Program-made: the position numbers and the translations under genes | NCBI RefSeq assembly: GCF_003573695.1 | Contig: NC_039361.1 | Coordinates: 101,310,279 to 101,374,278, forward strand | Length of the DNA stretch: 64,000 nt | DNA from: Papaver somniferum | Taxonomy: Eukaryota > Streptophyta > Magnoliopsida > Ranunculales > Papaveraceae | Direction: 5' to 3' | Part shown: positions 33,509 to 45,161 of the stretch, one piece after another | Position numbering within the stretch: position 1 is the first letter of the stretch | Layout: every line of letters begins with the position of its first letter | The notes under the pieces: model-generated | What the model saw: the letters and a program-made list of their open reading frames with translations, nothing else | Databases searched by the model: none | What the model was told of the DNA's origin: nothing

Positions 33509-35759
33509 GACTTCATGTCGATTCATCATACAAGTGGAAGAACTACTCAAGGAACCGGTGGAACTTCTCGAAAAAAAGGTATGTGAAGACTTGAACTTAT
33601 CTGTCACTCAAAAGTCTATCTATTCTATCTCCTACCTATTGAGACAAAAGTCGTATGTTATATATATAGACTTAGATTATACACATTTGGTATTTCGAGC
33701 CGAGTATACCTCGCCTATCTATATCTCTAAATATGTGTTGGTAAGCGTTTTGCTTCGACCATGTTTTTCTTTACCTAGTGACGAAAGTCATGATATGTTT
33801 CAATCACTTTGAAAATTTCTTTGACGAGAAATAGTGTAACAACTATATAACGTCCTCTGAGAAAGTTTCAATGATTGGAATGAGAGTTTAGATTACATAA
33901 CCATAATGGACATAAGTATGTTGTGGAAACACATATGTGCATAAGTCCTATACTGGAAATCGGCTAGTAGCCAAGTCCGCGAACTACCGAAGTTCTCAAA
34001 CCCGAGAATTTCTGCTGAGTTAACAAACTGCTTGCGTGAGCCAAGTCCGCGAACCCAGCCCGCGAACCGGCGAAGTTCTCAAACCCAAGAATTTCTGCTG
34101 GAGTTTGTGAACTCTTTCCAGTAACTCATGTTCGCAAACCTAGTTTGCGAACTTGTGTAGGTTATGTATCTAAAGATGATTTCTGAACTTAACTCTTAAA
34201 AACTAATGAATGCTTTTGCAAACCGTGGCTATAAAGTTCATGAACTGATTCATGTGAATCAAATCATTTTTGCTTCAATTGTGTCTTGTGTAGTACATGA
34301 GATTTTCTTGCAATTGAACAACTCTTTAACTAGTTCATATGAGTCATTTGAACTAGTTATGGTGAAGAAGAAAGTGGTTGGTATGAAATGCTCAAATGGC
34401 TAACCTTTTGGTTGACTATTATTGAACCAACAATGTACACGTTTGGGTATGGTTAACAAACCTAGAAGCGTGCATTTCATTTTTGTATAACAAGCTAAGA
34501 TTTCGATCTAACGGTTGAGATATATTAGCTTGAATCTAAATAAGGTTTTCATCTAACGGTGGATAGTGTTTGCTTTGTGAGCAAGGAGAAACCCTGATTT
34601 GAAAGACTATATAAGGGGACATCTAGCAACTCTACAAACTAATCCCCACACCTTACGTGTGATACTAGTTTGCGTGCTAGAGTCGATTCTCCTTTAACCT
34701 TTGGTTTGCTTCTTCTAAAACCAAGTTAACGAATTACAGACTTCATTGGGATTGTGAAGCCAGGTCGATACTACTTTTATCGTAGTTGTGTGTTCTAATA
34801 TTGCATCTTCTATCGTACGAGTACAATCAGAATGATTGGCTGTAGATTTGATATCTCTGATAGGCAAGATATAAAAAGTAATCACAAACATCTTCGTCTA
34901 ATAGTTTGTGATTCCACGACGTCTTGTTTCGCTACCATACGATTAAGATTGTTGTGAGATGATTGATTAATCTAGGTTGTTCTTCGGAAATATAAGACCG
35001 GTTTATCAATTGGTTTCTGTTCACCTTGATTATATACCAAAAGACGGAACAAAAACTTTAGGGTTTTTCTTTGGGAGACAGATTGATCCTTTGATAGACT
35101 TGTCTGCGTGAGACAAATTTGTTGATTGTCAAAGCCTGCGATTTTGGGTCGTAGCAACTCTTAGTTATGGGTGAGGTCATCTAAGGGAATCAAGTGCGTA
35201 GTATCCTGCTAGGATCAGAGGCGTAGGGGTGCAACTGTACCTTGGATCAGCGGGAGACTGATTGGGGTTCAACTACAGTCCAGTCCGAAGTTAGCTTGGA
35301 GTAGGCAAGTGTCTGTAGCAGCTTAATACAGTGTGTATTCAATCTGGACTAGGTCCCGGGGTTTTTCTGCATTTGCGGTTTCCTCGTTAACAAAACTTCT
35401 GGTGTCTGTGTTATTTCTTTTCCGCATTATATTTTTTTATATAATAGAAATAATACAGGTTGTGCGTTAGATTAATCAATTGGATAGTCCGACTTAACGG
35501 TTGTTGATTGATATTGATTGATCCTTGGATATTAGTCTTTGGTACCATCCAATTTTATCTCTCTTTAATAAAGACTCACATATTTCTATTTGCTTGAGTA
35601 AAGATCAAATCGAGAGATTGAGATATAAACTCTTTGATGTAATTTTCTATTGATTGAGTCTGACTGTCTAGTTGATTCTCATAAAAAGTATATTGGAGTT
35701 TGTCCATACAGATTGCTAAGTGAAATATTGCGTGGTGTTGTTAGACCCCCGTTTTTTCA
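33509..35759 (+). mobile_element. A1 3' LTR, remaining part
   Basis: The LTR resumes with GACTTCATGTCG and runs to TTTTTTCA at 35759. It has a GTCCGCGAAC cluster at 33970-34155 and TATATAAGG at 34608. The short ORF at 33534-33812 is LTR sequence also seen at 18773 and 56712, not a gene. Confidence 0.9.
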
Positions 35760-36184
35760 ATAACTACGAAGCATATTTGAACTCTAGATAGACATATTAT
35801 TAAGGAATACAATACTAGGTTTATTGCTTAACCATTAAACTTTGTAGATAAGACATCGCCATAATCATTTGAATGCTATTGTGATTATGTATGGGTTTGA
35901 GGTGAGGATTTCATCCTAGGGAACAATGTTTACAAGTGTTCTAAGGAAGTAAGTTCATAAATTTGTTTGTGAACCGAAAAGGAAATTGCCAGGAGTTACT
36001 GGTTTTGTTATTCATTGCATATCTTATGAACAACCAATATGTGTGATAAAGTAGAACCGCTCACAACTTGATGTGTTCTTGGTAGAACTATTCACAAAGT
36101 CCTGACTTTTGTATTGGTATAGATTTTATTAGTAAAACCAATCTTAAGTAATCACCTGTGGTATGATCGGATTATGTCTGCCTT

Positions 36185-36420
36185 GGGGAAAGGGAACCGA
36201 TCCTAGTAAGGGAAAGGGAGCCGATCCTTGTAAGGGAAAGGGAATCGATCCTAGTAATGGAAAGGGAACCGATCCTAGTAAGGGGTGCAGTACATCAAGG
36301 GGAACCGATCCTTGTACGGGGTGCATCAAGGTTTATAGCAGAAAGGGGAACCGATCCTATGGACATGTGCAACACATATAAGTTAAATACCATATATATG
36401 TGGGGAACCGATCCTAGTAC
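36185..36420. repeat. GGAACCGATCC minisatellite in the B-family U3
   Basis: Seven copies of GGGAACCGATCCTAGTAAGG or close variants. The first four are spaced about 24-26 bp and the last three are farther apart. B2 has the array inverted at 50405-50600 and its truncated LTR at 41929-42115. The array produces a spurious KGTDPS-repeat ORF. It lies about 600-800 bp upstream of the TATA box, so it may be a regulatory array. Confidence 0.85.
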
Positions 36421-36967
36421 CTAATAAACCGAATATTTGGGAATCTAATGTGACTATGCGTAGTGCTCACATGGAGGTAGAACCGAAACTTGTTTTGGTA
36501 GAACCGTAAACCCATGATTGTGATTGAATGTTGGTTTGATCAATCACATAGTTCTTGAAAGTTAGATGAACAAATGCTAAACTTGTTTGGAAGTGTGGCA
36601 AATCTGTTTCAAGGTTTTAAGTGTGATAGAGAACTTACAAAGTAAAGATGTCGACAAACTTTGAACACGTGCTGTGAATGTTTATTTCTATAATTATTCA
36701 AAGATATTCCTTAACGTCTAAGGGAAAAGAATCTCAGGATCGAAATATAAGTAAGTTAAGAATCTTTTAATTAAGGTTATTAATTTCATTTTGTAGGGAA
36801 ATTACAGAATTAGTAATGTGCATATACTAATTAGATTTTCCGAGAGATTTCTATCGTTATTTTTGGACAGCATTTCCACGAATTATGAAAACCGAATCTG
36901 TGCATTTATGAGTATCTTGAGAATATTTTCGGTTTTGGAAATTCCTTGGTGTCCAAACTTCCTTGTC

Positions 36968-36976
36968 TATAAATAC
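36968..36976 (+). promoter_or_regulatory. TATA box of the B LTR
   Basis: TATAAATAC in 'cttgtctataaatacacgaag', conserved in B2 (minus strand near 49850). Confidence 0.6.
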
Positions 36977-37608
36977 ACGAAGTTTTCCTTTCTAGGAAAC
37001 TAATCCCTCGTAACAACAGACTTCCTCTTTTGTCTTTGTTACTGGTGTAGCCGCCTATTGGAGAGGAGAGTAATCTAATTAGGTGAAATCTCTTATGACC
37101 GCTCGTTTTAAAGTCTTCTTTGGGATTGAGAAGCTCTAGCACGACTCGTTGATGGGAAACTAGATAATTGCGGTTTATCTTTTTTTTTCGATTGATTTGA
37201 TTGACTAACGGTGGTTGAAATCTGATTGCACCTGGTTTGTTTATTCTTGAGAATCTTCTCTTCTGATATAAGATTCACTCAAACTAGTTCAGAGTTTCAA
37301 CAGGGATCTTTAGACTGTTGTTAGTTCTAAATACGATCTCGTGATAATCCATTGTTAACATACTCCATTCTGTGCGTGATTGATCACAAGAGATTCAAGT
37401 GATTGTGTGCAGGTTTTTATTGAAGATTTAAGAAGATTTGAAGACAAAGAAGATATTGAAGATATGACTTGGGTTTTATAATCTTTGGTGTGCACAATAC
37501 TTGTTTGGGTAAAAGAGGATCCAATTAGGTTTATCCTTGTGGTAGATTGGATTTATTAATTGAGTAGATCGGCATCAACACGGTTCATCGGATTAAAGGT
37601 GTTGTTGG

Positions 37609-40600
37609 TGTAGATGGGAAAAAACGAGCCGCCGATTTTTTGGGAAAGTGGAGAGTCGAGCGTGCTGTCGAGACTCCTCAGCCGGGCAAAATGTTAATCC
37701 TCACACAGATGCACCGCTGCAATGGGGGTGCTTAGATTCGGGAAATCAATCTATATGACTCCAGCCTAAACCAAGACAATGGTCGTTCCAGAGTCAATTC
37801 GGTCGCAAAGAGGGAGATGGGTTGATCCGTAGGAGGGAAGCTGAGAGTTGTGTGGATCAGTGATGATTAAGGATTATGGGTGTGTTGAAGGTTTCTGCAA
37901 TATTGCTGAACTGTTGAAGTTGAATTCTGTGAATAAGTTTATATCGAGTTGTTGACGGATAATGATGATAATCGATGATTGATGATATCCGATTGATCCT
38001 CTCTGATGTCCTCCATTTTGACTTATTTATATTGCAAGAATGATGTACCACTGATCCCTGTAAGTGTGACGGTTTCTTGAGTGAAAGAGTGGGAAAGTGG
38101 GAGATCGTGGTAAAGTCAGTTCCATGTCGTGCGGAGACTTGACTGATCGTGCACCCACTACTTTGCTAACTCCTTCCACCGTTTACACGACTTACGCACA
38201 TTTCTCATTGTGGATGAATCCACATGTCGTAGACCGCCAGACCAAAACCCTGAGTGATATCCCCCATTTGTGACGTGATTGAGATTTCACGAATCGTGGA
38301 GTCTGCAAGGAAGACGTGTATTAGTTGGTCAGTTGTTGACCGATTTAGACTGTGAGTCTAATTTTGTTGAATCGAGCATAAGTGGTGAATGCTCGGCGAT
38401 TCATGGATTGAACATGTAGTTCTCTGAGATATCAATGAATTACTGACTAGAGACTGAGCAAGTATCGCTCAACTCGACGAGTTGCGGAATATTGAGAGTT
38501 TGTCGAGCAACTGAGCAAGTATTGCTCAATTCGACGAATTTAATAATTTTGGTGTGCAACTGAGCAAGTGTTGCTCAATTCACCAAAACACTGAATATTG
38601 ATAAATTGACGTGCAATTGAGAAAGTGTTGCTCAATTCGACAAACTACTGATGAATTACCGAATATTGATGGTTGGATCAATATTCGAGCAACTGAGCAA
38701 GTATTGCTCGATTCAAAGAATTATTTACTGGTGTCGTGACCCAATAAAATATTAATAAAAAATATTGGTAAATTACCGAATATTATTAATTTGGATGTGG
38801 ATTGCTGAATAAACATAATTTTGTGTTTGGATTTGCTCAGAATGGCGATTCGTGGAGCGTTTGTTCGAAACCTTAATTTTTTGATCAATCCTTCAACAAT
38901 TGGTGAATTGCTGAAAATTGGTCATGAGTGAAGAGGGACCGACCACAAGGGATGATGAGCGTCCATGTGATGCCCAGTGCTCGAGTGAGCACGCACCAGG
39001 ATTCTCAGTTTGAGAGTCGGTGAAAGAACGATGCTTAAATGCAGGTTTCATCATTTATTGAAATATTGCTGGATTCAGCGTTAGGTGACAAACCTAGGTA
39101 TGAGAGATGAGGACCGACCAAGAGAGCATGGTACCGGCTCTTAGTGGTCACGGGATCAGTTGTTGGTCATTTGAAGGGTTCTCCAGTTGGTTGGAGAGAG
39201 TTCGGGCCCAGTATGAGCAATTGAACAAATTAGGTCAGAATTATGAAAACATATGGGACCGGCTTTGTGCAAGACCTAGGAATGACTCTGGTCGGTAATG
39301 AAGGCATGCACATGTTTCCGTGGTGTCCGTGTTTCCATACTGAGAGTTTCAGTATTTTCTGATACGCGTTCGAGCAACATAGTGAATTTTCAGAAGAGTT
39401 TCATCTTGACTGAGAATTCTCGATTTTTGTTGGAATGAGCATGTATGCTCAATTCATAAATATTTTGAGAATATTAAAATAAAAGTGTTTCAATATTTAA
39501 AATTTCCGTGAGAGGCTAGCCAGTCGTGTGACTATGTTGGCTTTTTGGTTTTTCGTGATTTGAGCAATCTTCAAGAAAATATGGAGAAATCATGAATTTT
39601 GCTCAAACTCCAGGAGTTTCATGAATTAAGGAAAATAATAATTATGAAAGATTAGTGGTTACAAGGTGTGGGACCGGCCATGGCTAGGGCATGGCCTACC
39701 GGCTAGGTTGCCCGGTCCCATACACCTTTCCCTATTTTATTATTTTTCATGAATCCTTGAAGTTATGGAGAATCCACGAGTTTTTGTTGAAACGGAAGAG
39801 TTTCGTGAGATTAGGGAATAATAATTATAAAAAGCTAAGGATTGTGAGGTGTGGGACCGGCCACGGCTTATGCATGGCCGGCCGGTTAGGTTGCCCGGTC
39901 CCGCACACCTCTCCTTATTTTATAATATTATTTCGTGAATCCACCAAGTTATGGAGAATTCACGAGTTTTGCAAAAACAAGGAAAGTTGCTAAAACCAAG
40001 GAGTTTTCGTGAGTTCACGAAATAACAAAAAATAAGGAAAATAATGGGAGAGGCACGGACCGACCATGGGTAGGGCACGAACGGCCGGCCGGCTGGTGGG
40101 CCCGGCCTTGGGCGCCTCTTATTATTTTATTAATATTCATTGTTTTCTCCTGTTTTGTGAAGGATTCCTCATTATTTCATATTTTTGGACACTCGTTCGT
40201 GCACCCGGGTGCTCGGTCGTGCATCATTATCGAGTACACTTGCACAATTTTTGTAGGGCTTACTCAGTGATGGTACAGATGCCCGGTTATTGGGTATTTT
40301 TATTACTGATTTATGAAATTCAGTGGAGAATAATTCATGAAACTGTGTAATAATATGAGTAGTTATTTTATTATCAATCCATAAAATCAGCAGCAGATTG
40401 GACTATGGATTCAGAATAATAAAATGATATTTTCATCACCATCTCTTGGAATCGCAGATTTGACCATGAAATCGAAGTAATAAAATAAGTGGTGATATTA
40501 CCATTTCATGAGATCAGTCGTGGATTCGACCATGAAATCGGAGTAACATCTATTACCATTTCATGAGATCAGCCGTGGATTCGATCATGAAATCGGAGTA

Positions 40601-41176
40601 ATACATTTATCTATTACCATTTCGATCATGAAATAAGAGTAATGAGCTAAGATATATTATCTTCTAGGAATTCAGTGGTGAATATGACCTAGAATTTAAT
40701 CTTTTGCGTATAGTCAGTAAATCAACGAGTGTTGCTAATGTCCCGAAGTCGTTTTGACCTCTCAACATTTCATGTATGGAGGACCGCCTAAGTCTATACA
40801 CGGGTCTCTCTACATAGTCAGGAACAGTGAGTATCACCATCCTGAAGACGTTATTGCTCTCAATCTTACGGAGAACAGCCCAATTGTTCTTCTATGTATA
40901 GGCAAATTCCTCTATGTAGTCAGGGAACAGTGAGTGTCACCGGTATCCTAAAGGCGTTAAGCTCTCAATCTTACGGAGAACCGCCCAATTACGTTATTCT
41001 ACATAGAGGCTATGATGAAATTCCCGGTGTCGAACACTCCGGAGAGGCCTTTCGAGCGACATATGCATCATACTTCGTAAAACACGAATCATCACATGGA
41101 TCTCTGAAGCCGTGTCAGAAACATGCAGTATCATGATTTTACGGTTTTGACCTTTGTTGAAAATCCACCTTCTACA
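37609..41176 (-). mobile_element. Solo LTR of the Retand-like Gypsy (3568 bp)
   Basis: The same family as 3344-6881, in reverse. On the plus strand it begins TGTAGATGGG and ends CCACCTTCTACA. Perfect 5-bp TSDs GTTGG flank it (37604-37608 and 41177-41181), and no internal sequence is present. The untouched target survives in B2 (about 49210) and B3 (about 63690) as GCCAACAACACC on the complement. All four tandem arrays are present in mirror order. ORFs such as 39107-39298, 39691-39993 and 40894-41136 are LTR sequence. Confidence 0.95.
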
Positions 41177-41181
41177 GTTGG

Positions 41182-41870
41182 CTTAATCTTAAACGATTAC
41201 CTTAGGGTGATTGAACATAAGATAGATATAGATCCGACGAAGGATTTTATGTTGAGATAAACGGAAGAGCCTTTGTCTGACTCATATCACTTGGTTGAAT
41301 AGAGTTGATACAAAACAGATTTCTTGTCCCTTTACTGTTTGGAATATGAACCAAAGGGATTGTTCCAAGTGCGTGACTTATTCATAAGTTGGAGGCATGG
41401 GAATACAGACGGAACTAGGTGAACTATAGGGTTAGTTACTGGTCTAAACTATACGAAGTTAAGTGTAATTTTGTGTAGCGGCTTAATCCTGAGAGTATTC
41501 AATTCTGGACTAGTTCCCAGGGTTTTTCTGCATTTGCGGTTTCCTCGTTAACAAAAGCTTGCTGTGTCATTTACTTTTATTTTCCGCATTATAATTGTTT
41601 TATTATAATTAAAGTAAATTACACAAACGTTAATTCCTATTTACTTGATAAGCAATCCTATTGTGTTTGGTTAAGTCCGAACCTTTGTATCAAGTAAACA
41701 TACTTCGTTGTTGTATTGTCTCGATCTCGTATCCATAGACGATCACACGAAGTGTGAACCGATTAGTTGTATTGTCTCGACTCAGTCCATAGACAATCAC
41801 TTTCGTAGAAAGGACTTATAGGTAGGAAAAGTTTTAGCTTGAGGTATTTTTGGGTACCCTCGCCTTTTCA
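41182..41870 (+). mobile_element. B1 LTR, part 3 of 3 (U5 end)
   Basis: It resumes after the TSD with CTTAATCTTAAACG and ends CGCCTTTTCA at 41870. It has the common U5 block ('tagcggcttaatcctgag', 'gcatttgcggtttcctcg', 'ttccgcattata'). Confidence 0.88.
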
Positions 41871-41872
41871 AT

Positions 41873-41884
41873 TGGTATCAGAGC
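41873..41884 (+). promoter_or_regulatory. B1 primer binding site
   Basis: TGGTATCAGAGC, two bases after the LTR end. It shows that 18279-41870 is a 5' LTR, although almost no internal sequence follows. Confidence 0.88.
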
Positions 41885-41928
41885 AGGCAAACACGAAAAG
41901 AGGTATTTTTGGGTACCCTCGCCTTTTA
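41885..41928. other. Complex inverted breakpoint between B1 and B2
   Basis: After 16 bases of B internal leader (AGGCAAACACGAAAAG), the sequence jumps back to a 28-bp copy of the LTR end (GAGGTATTTTTGGGTACCC ... CCTTTT, also at 41841-41868). At 41929 it then jumps to B LTR U3 in reverse orientation. The joins have only 2-4 bases of possible microhomology. Confidence 0.75.
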
Positions 41929-42834
41929 GGATCGGTTCCCCACATATATGTGGTATTTAACTTATATGTGTTGCACATGTCCATAGGATCGGTTCCCCTT
42001 TCTGCTTTAAGCCTTGCTGCACCCCATACCAGGATCGGTTCCCTATTGATGTATTGCACCTCTTACAAGGATCGGTTCCCTTTTCCTTACTAGGATCGAT
42101 TCCCTTTCCCCAAGGCAGACACAATCCGATCATACCACAGGTGATTACTTAAGATTGGTTTTACTAATAAAAGTTATAGCAATACAAAAGTCATGACTTT
42201 GTGAATAGTTCTACCAAGAACACAACAAGTTGTGAGCGGTTATACTCTATCACACATATTGGTTGTTCATAAGATATGCAATGAATAACAAAACCAATAA
42301 CTCCTGGCAATTTCCTTTTCGGTCCACAAACAAGTTTATGAACTTACGTTCTTAGAACACATGTAAAACATTGTTCCCTAGGACGAAATCCTCACCTCAT
42401 ACCCATACATAATCACAATAACATTCAAATGATTATGGCGATGTCCTATCTACAAAGTTTAATGGTTAAGCAATAAACCTCGTATTGTATTCCTTAGTAC
42501 TATGTCTATCTAGAGTTCAAATATGCTTCGCAGTTATGTTTTCAATATGCACGAATTGAAAGATACGTTAGGGAATGAAACAGTTCAAGTCAAATATCAT
42601 TAACCTCAAGTGGAAGGATGATTGTTGTCGTTGTAGCTCCTTGCTTCTTCACATCTTCAAGACTTCGCAATAATTGTAATGTCTCATATCCTAATACTTT
42701 CAAGCTAACCTACACGAAGTTTAACTCTAGTACATAATCAAGCGACTCTTAACGTGAGTTTTGATTCACTAAAATATGACAACCCAACTTGACATACCAA
42801 CGCTTGGAGTGTTCAACCGAGCAATGCTCTAACA
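41929..42834 (-). mobile_element. B2 3' LTR, first 906 bp only
   Basis: It starts at 42834 (TGTTAGAGCATTGCTCGG on the minus strand) and runs down through the GGATCGGTTCCC array, ending abruptly at 41929 in the inverted junction. It holds the empty target site of A1 near 42530. Confidence 0.85.
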
Positions 42835-42849
42835 ATCTCCCCCTTTGTC
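42835..42849 (-). promoter_or_regulatory. B2 polypurine tract
   Basis: GACAAAGGGGGAGAT on the minus strand, directly before the LTR start and identical in type to the A family. Confidence 0.85.
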
Positions 42850-43269
42850 AATTTTACTGACAAAACTCTTACATCATATGGATAAACATCACAGTAAAAC
42901 TGCTTACATTCAATCCTTGAAAATGTCGTTGTTGACATTATAATAAAAAATCTAATACTCCCCCTAAGGAAGATAGGTAGATATTCAATCCGCACGTCTT
43001 TCTTATACCAATCAATATGACATGTTACTCCCCCTTAGTCTATGCTTTCACTCTTTCGTTAGATAAAACATTCAAGTACCAATGTTCTTTTCCTTAGTGA
43101 TACCAATTAATATAAAATCAATGCCAGTATCACTTGTTTACTCCATATATTTGTCCCCTTTTTTGTCACAAAAATGACAAAGAAACGAAAAAAATAAAGG
43201 ACAGCACGAAAAAAAATCTTACAAATCTCAGAATAGACTTGCAAACCTGTAGAGTTAGGCACGAGGGTT
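42850..43269. other. B2 3' internal non-coding region, segment next to the polypurine tract
   Basis: No gene. On the minus strand it has GGGGGAG spots near 42960 and 43030 as in the A elements. Confidence 0.6.
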
Positions 43270-43274
43270 CCACA

Positions 43275-45156
43275 TGGTGTGGTTAGAAAACACACAAAAA
43301 CTCTTGCAAGTATACAAGGCCAAGTTTTAGTATAGAAAGTAAGCAAGGGATCATTCCACAGAGACTTGGGGTGTATTGAAGTTTCCTAGATAGCTGAGCT
43401 AGTGACAGGCAGTGAACTAAAGAACCAAAGAAAATTCAGTGGCAGTGAGCCAAAGGCAGTGAAGTCAAGAGGCAAAGAAACAAAGAAAATTCAAGAACAA
43501 TTTAATCAAAACAGAAAACAAGCAAAACAGTTGAAGATGGAAGTGTCTGAAGATGGGTGAGAATTCTCCTTCACCTAGCTAGTTCACCTTGGTTACATCC
43601 CTGTCATGTGGTTAGTTAACTACCTAAAGTCCTTGGATAACCCCTAGCATTGTCTATCTGATTAAAGCATAGGCAATCACAGGTCATTTAGGGTCTAGGT
43701 CTCTAACTAATATGGCTTTGTGAATCCCTTAGATTATGACTAACTCCTAGCATTAATGGTCTGTTTAAAGCACCACTAATCACAAGCCAGTGAACCTTTG
43801 GAATGTTACTAACCTAAATGTTTTGAGCTCAACAGGGTCTAACCCAATTGGCTAACCAACAAAGTTCAGTTGACTTCTCACCCTAGTGGTGAATTAGAAC
43901 TTAACAAACATGATGAATCACATGAACATTAACATAACAAGAACATGAACATAACAGTGAAAAATAGAATTGCAAAAAGCATAACATAACAGGACATTGA
44001 AATTGAAATTGAAATTGACCCAATTAGGGGGTATCTCGGCTAACCAAGAACACCCTCTACACATACAACACCTCCTCTATTTATACCCAAAACTATGAAT
44101 TAGGGTTCCATATGTTCTTCCCCAAAAAATCCCTAAAACAGTAAAATTAGGGTTACAAAATTTTTACCTAATTTCTCTGATAACTGCTCCTTTTCTTCGA
44201 CCCATCCTTCCTCTGCTTCTCCTGGTCCATCTCCTGTCCTCAATTGTGTTTCTAGGTCGACCTATTTCATCAATTTCTCACCTAGGGTTTCAGTGAGATG
44301 AGAGATGAGAAATTGATGCAATAGGCCGCTAGAAGAATAGGGGAATGATGCGTTTTGTGTAGGTGATAGCCATGATGGCTTTTTGGAAGATGTGTGGTGG
44401 TGGTTGAGGCAGAGGCAGGCGGAGCTGGTGGCGGACATGGTTTCTGCAGAGGGAATGGGGAAGGAGATGGGGTGAGCTCGATGGTTTGGCAGAGAAGGCG
44501 TGTTTGGTTAGCTGGTATAGGTTCGGTCGCTAGGGTGTGAGGCGGGCGTATCGAGTTTGATGTTCTGCGATGCTGAGTCACTGGATGCGAAGCTGGTAGG
44601 TAGATCGGACGGTGATGTGAAGTGAAGCTTGTAGCGACCGTCGGATTATATGATACAACAAAATCAACGATGCCAGATGGAGTTAGGTGTTGTAGTGTTA
44701 GGCGGAGATATCAAACTTTGATGCACAGCAAGGGAGCGACCGTTGGATTCAACTACCATCTAATCTGAAGGCTTGGAATTTCAGCGCTATGGTGCTTGGC
44801 AGAGACTTCAGATTTTGATGCTCTATGAAGGAGCGACCGTCGGATGCTTCTGAGAACTGATCTGATGGCTGAGAACGGAGGCGCTTTTGTGTGTAGAAAA
44901 TGAGGTTGTGCGCACCATTCTTCGCGGTTTCCTTGCGTAATTTCTCCCGGCTTTTCACTACTTTTCTGCTCTTTTCGCTCCGCGACTCATCCGAACTTTA
45001 TTTATTACCTAAAAATGCAAAATTAAGTAAGAAAAATATTTATTCTTGAAAACAATGAAAATACAGAATATGGGATAAAATGTAGAATTAATGCACAAAA
45101 GATGAGTTAAATGCCAAGAAAAATATATAGAAATATGCACTTTTTAGCACTCATCA
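43275..45156 (-). mobile_element. Solo LTR S1 of a further Gypsy-type family (1882 bp)
   Basis: On the minus strand it begins TGATGAGTGCTAAAAAGTGC and ends AACCACACCA. Perfect TSDs CCACA flank it at 43270-43274 and 45157-45161. It has no internal domain. The middle is GA/CT-skewed. ORFs such as 44282-44581 are low-complexity readings. Family unknown; the TGATGAGTGCTAAAAAGTGC start looks like a common plant Gypsy LTR type, from memory only. Confidence 0.9.
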
Positions 45157-45161
45157 CCACA

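Larger units (their letters stand above)
18580..35759 (+). mobile_element. Non-autonomous Copia element A1 (with A2 nested)
   Basis: The left end TGTTAGAG is at 18580 and the right end TTTTTTCA at 35759. Flanks ATCAC (18575-18579) and ATAAC (35760-35764) form a TSD with one mismatch. The uninterrupted site survives in B2 copies (near 42530 and 51020, minus strand) as CATATTGAAAACATAACTG. Without A2, A1 has two ~2.4-kb LTRs and 3756 bp internally. It carries a gag-like ORF and a short second ORF but no protease, integrase or RT. Confidence 0.9.
35765..37608 (+). mobile_element. B1 LTR, part 2 of 3
   Basis: B LTR sequence from the A1 TSD to the solo R LTR. It holds the GGAACCGATCC array (36185-36420) and a TATA box (36968). 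Its last five bases (37604-37608, GTTGG) are the left TSD of the solo R LTR. Confidence 0.85.

Noticed and set aside
36163..36381. ORF with KGTDPSKGKG repeats
   Set aside because: A frame through the GGAACCGATCC minisatellite of the B LTR; the reverse array gives a different ORF.
39691..40350. ORFs with WRIHEFLLKRKSFVRLGNN-type repeats in the solo R LTR
   Set aside because: Translations of the ~185-bp tandem array; both R LTR copies show them only because the array is shared.
44282..44581. Pro/His-rich ORF on the minus strand
   Set aside because: Strand-skewed low-complexity part of solo LTR S1; no homology recognised and no start context.
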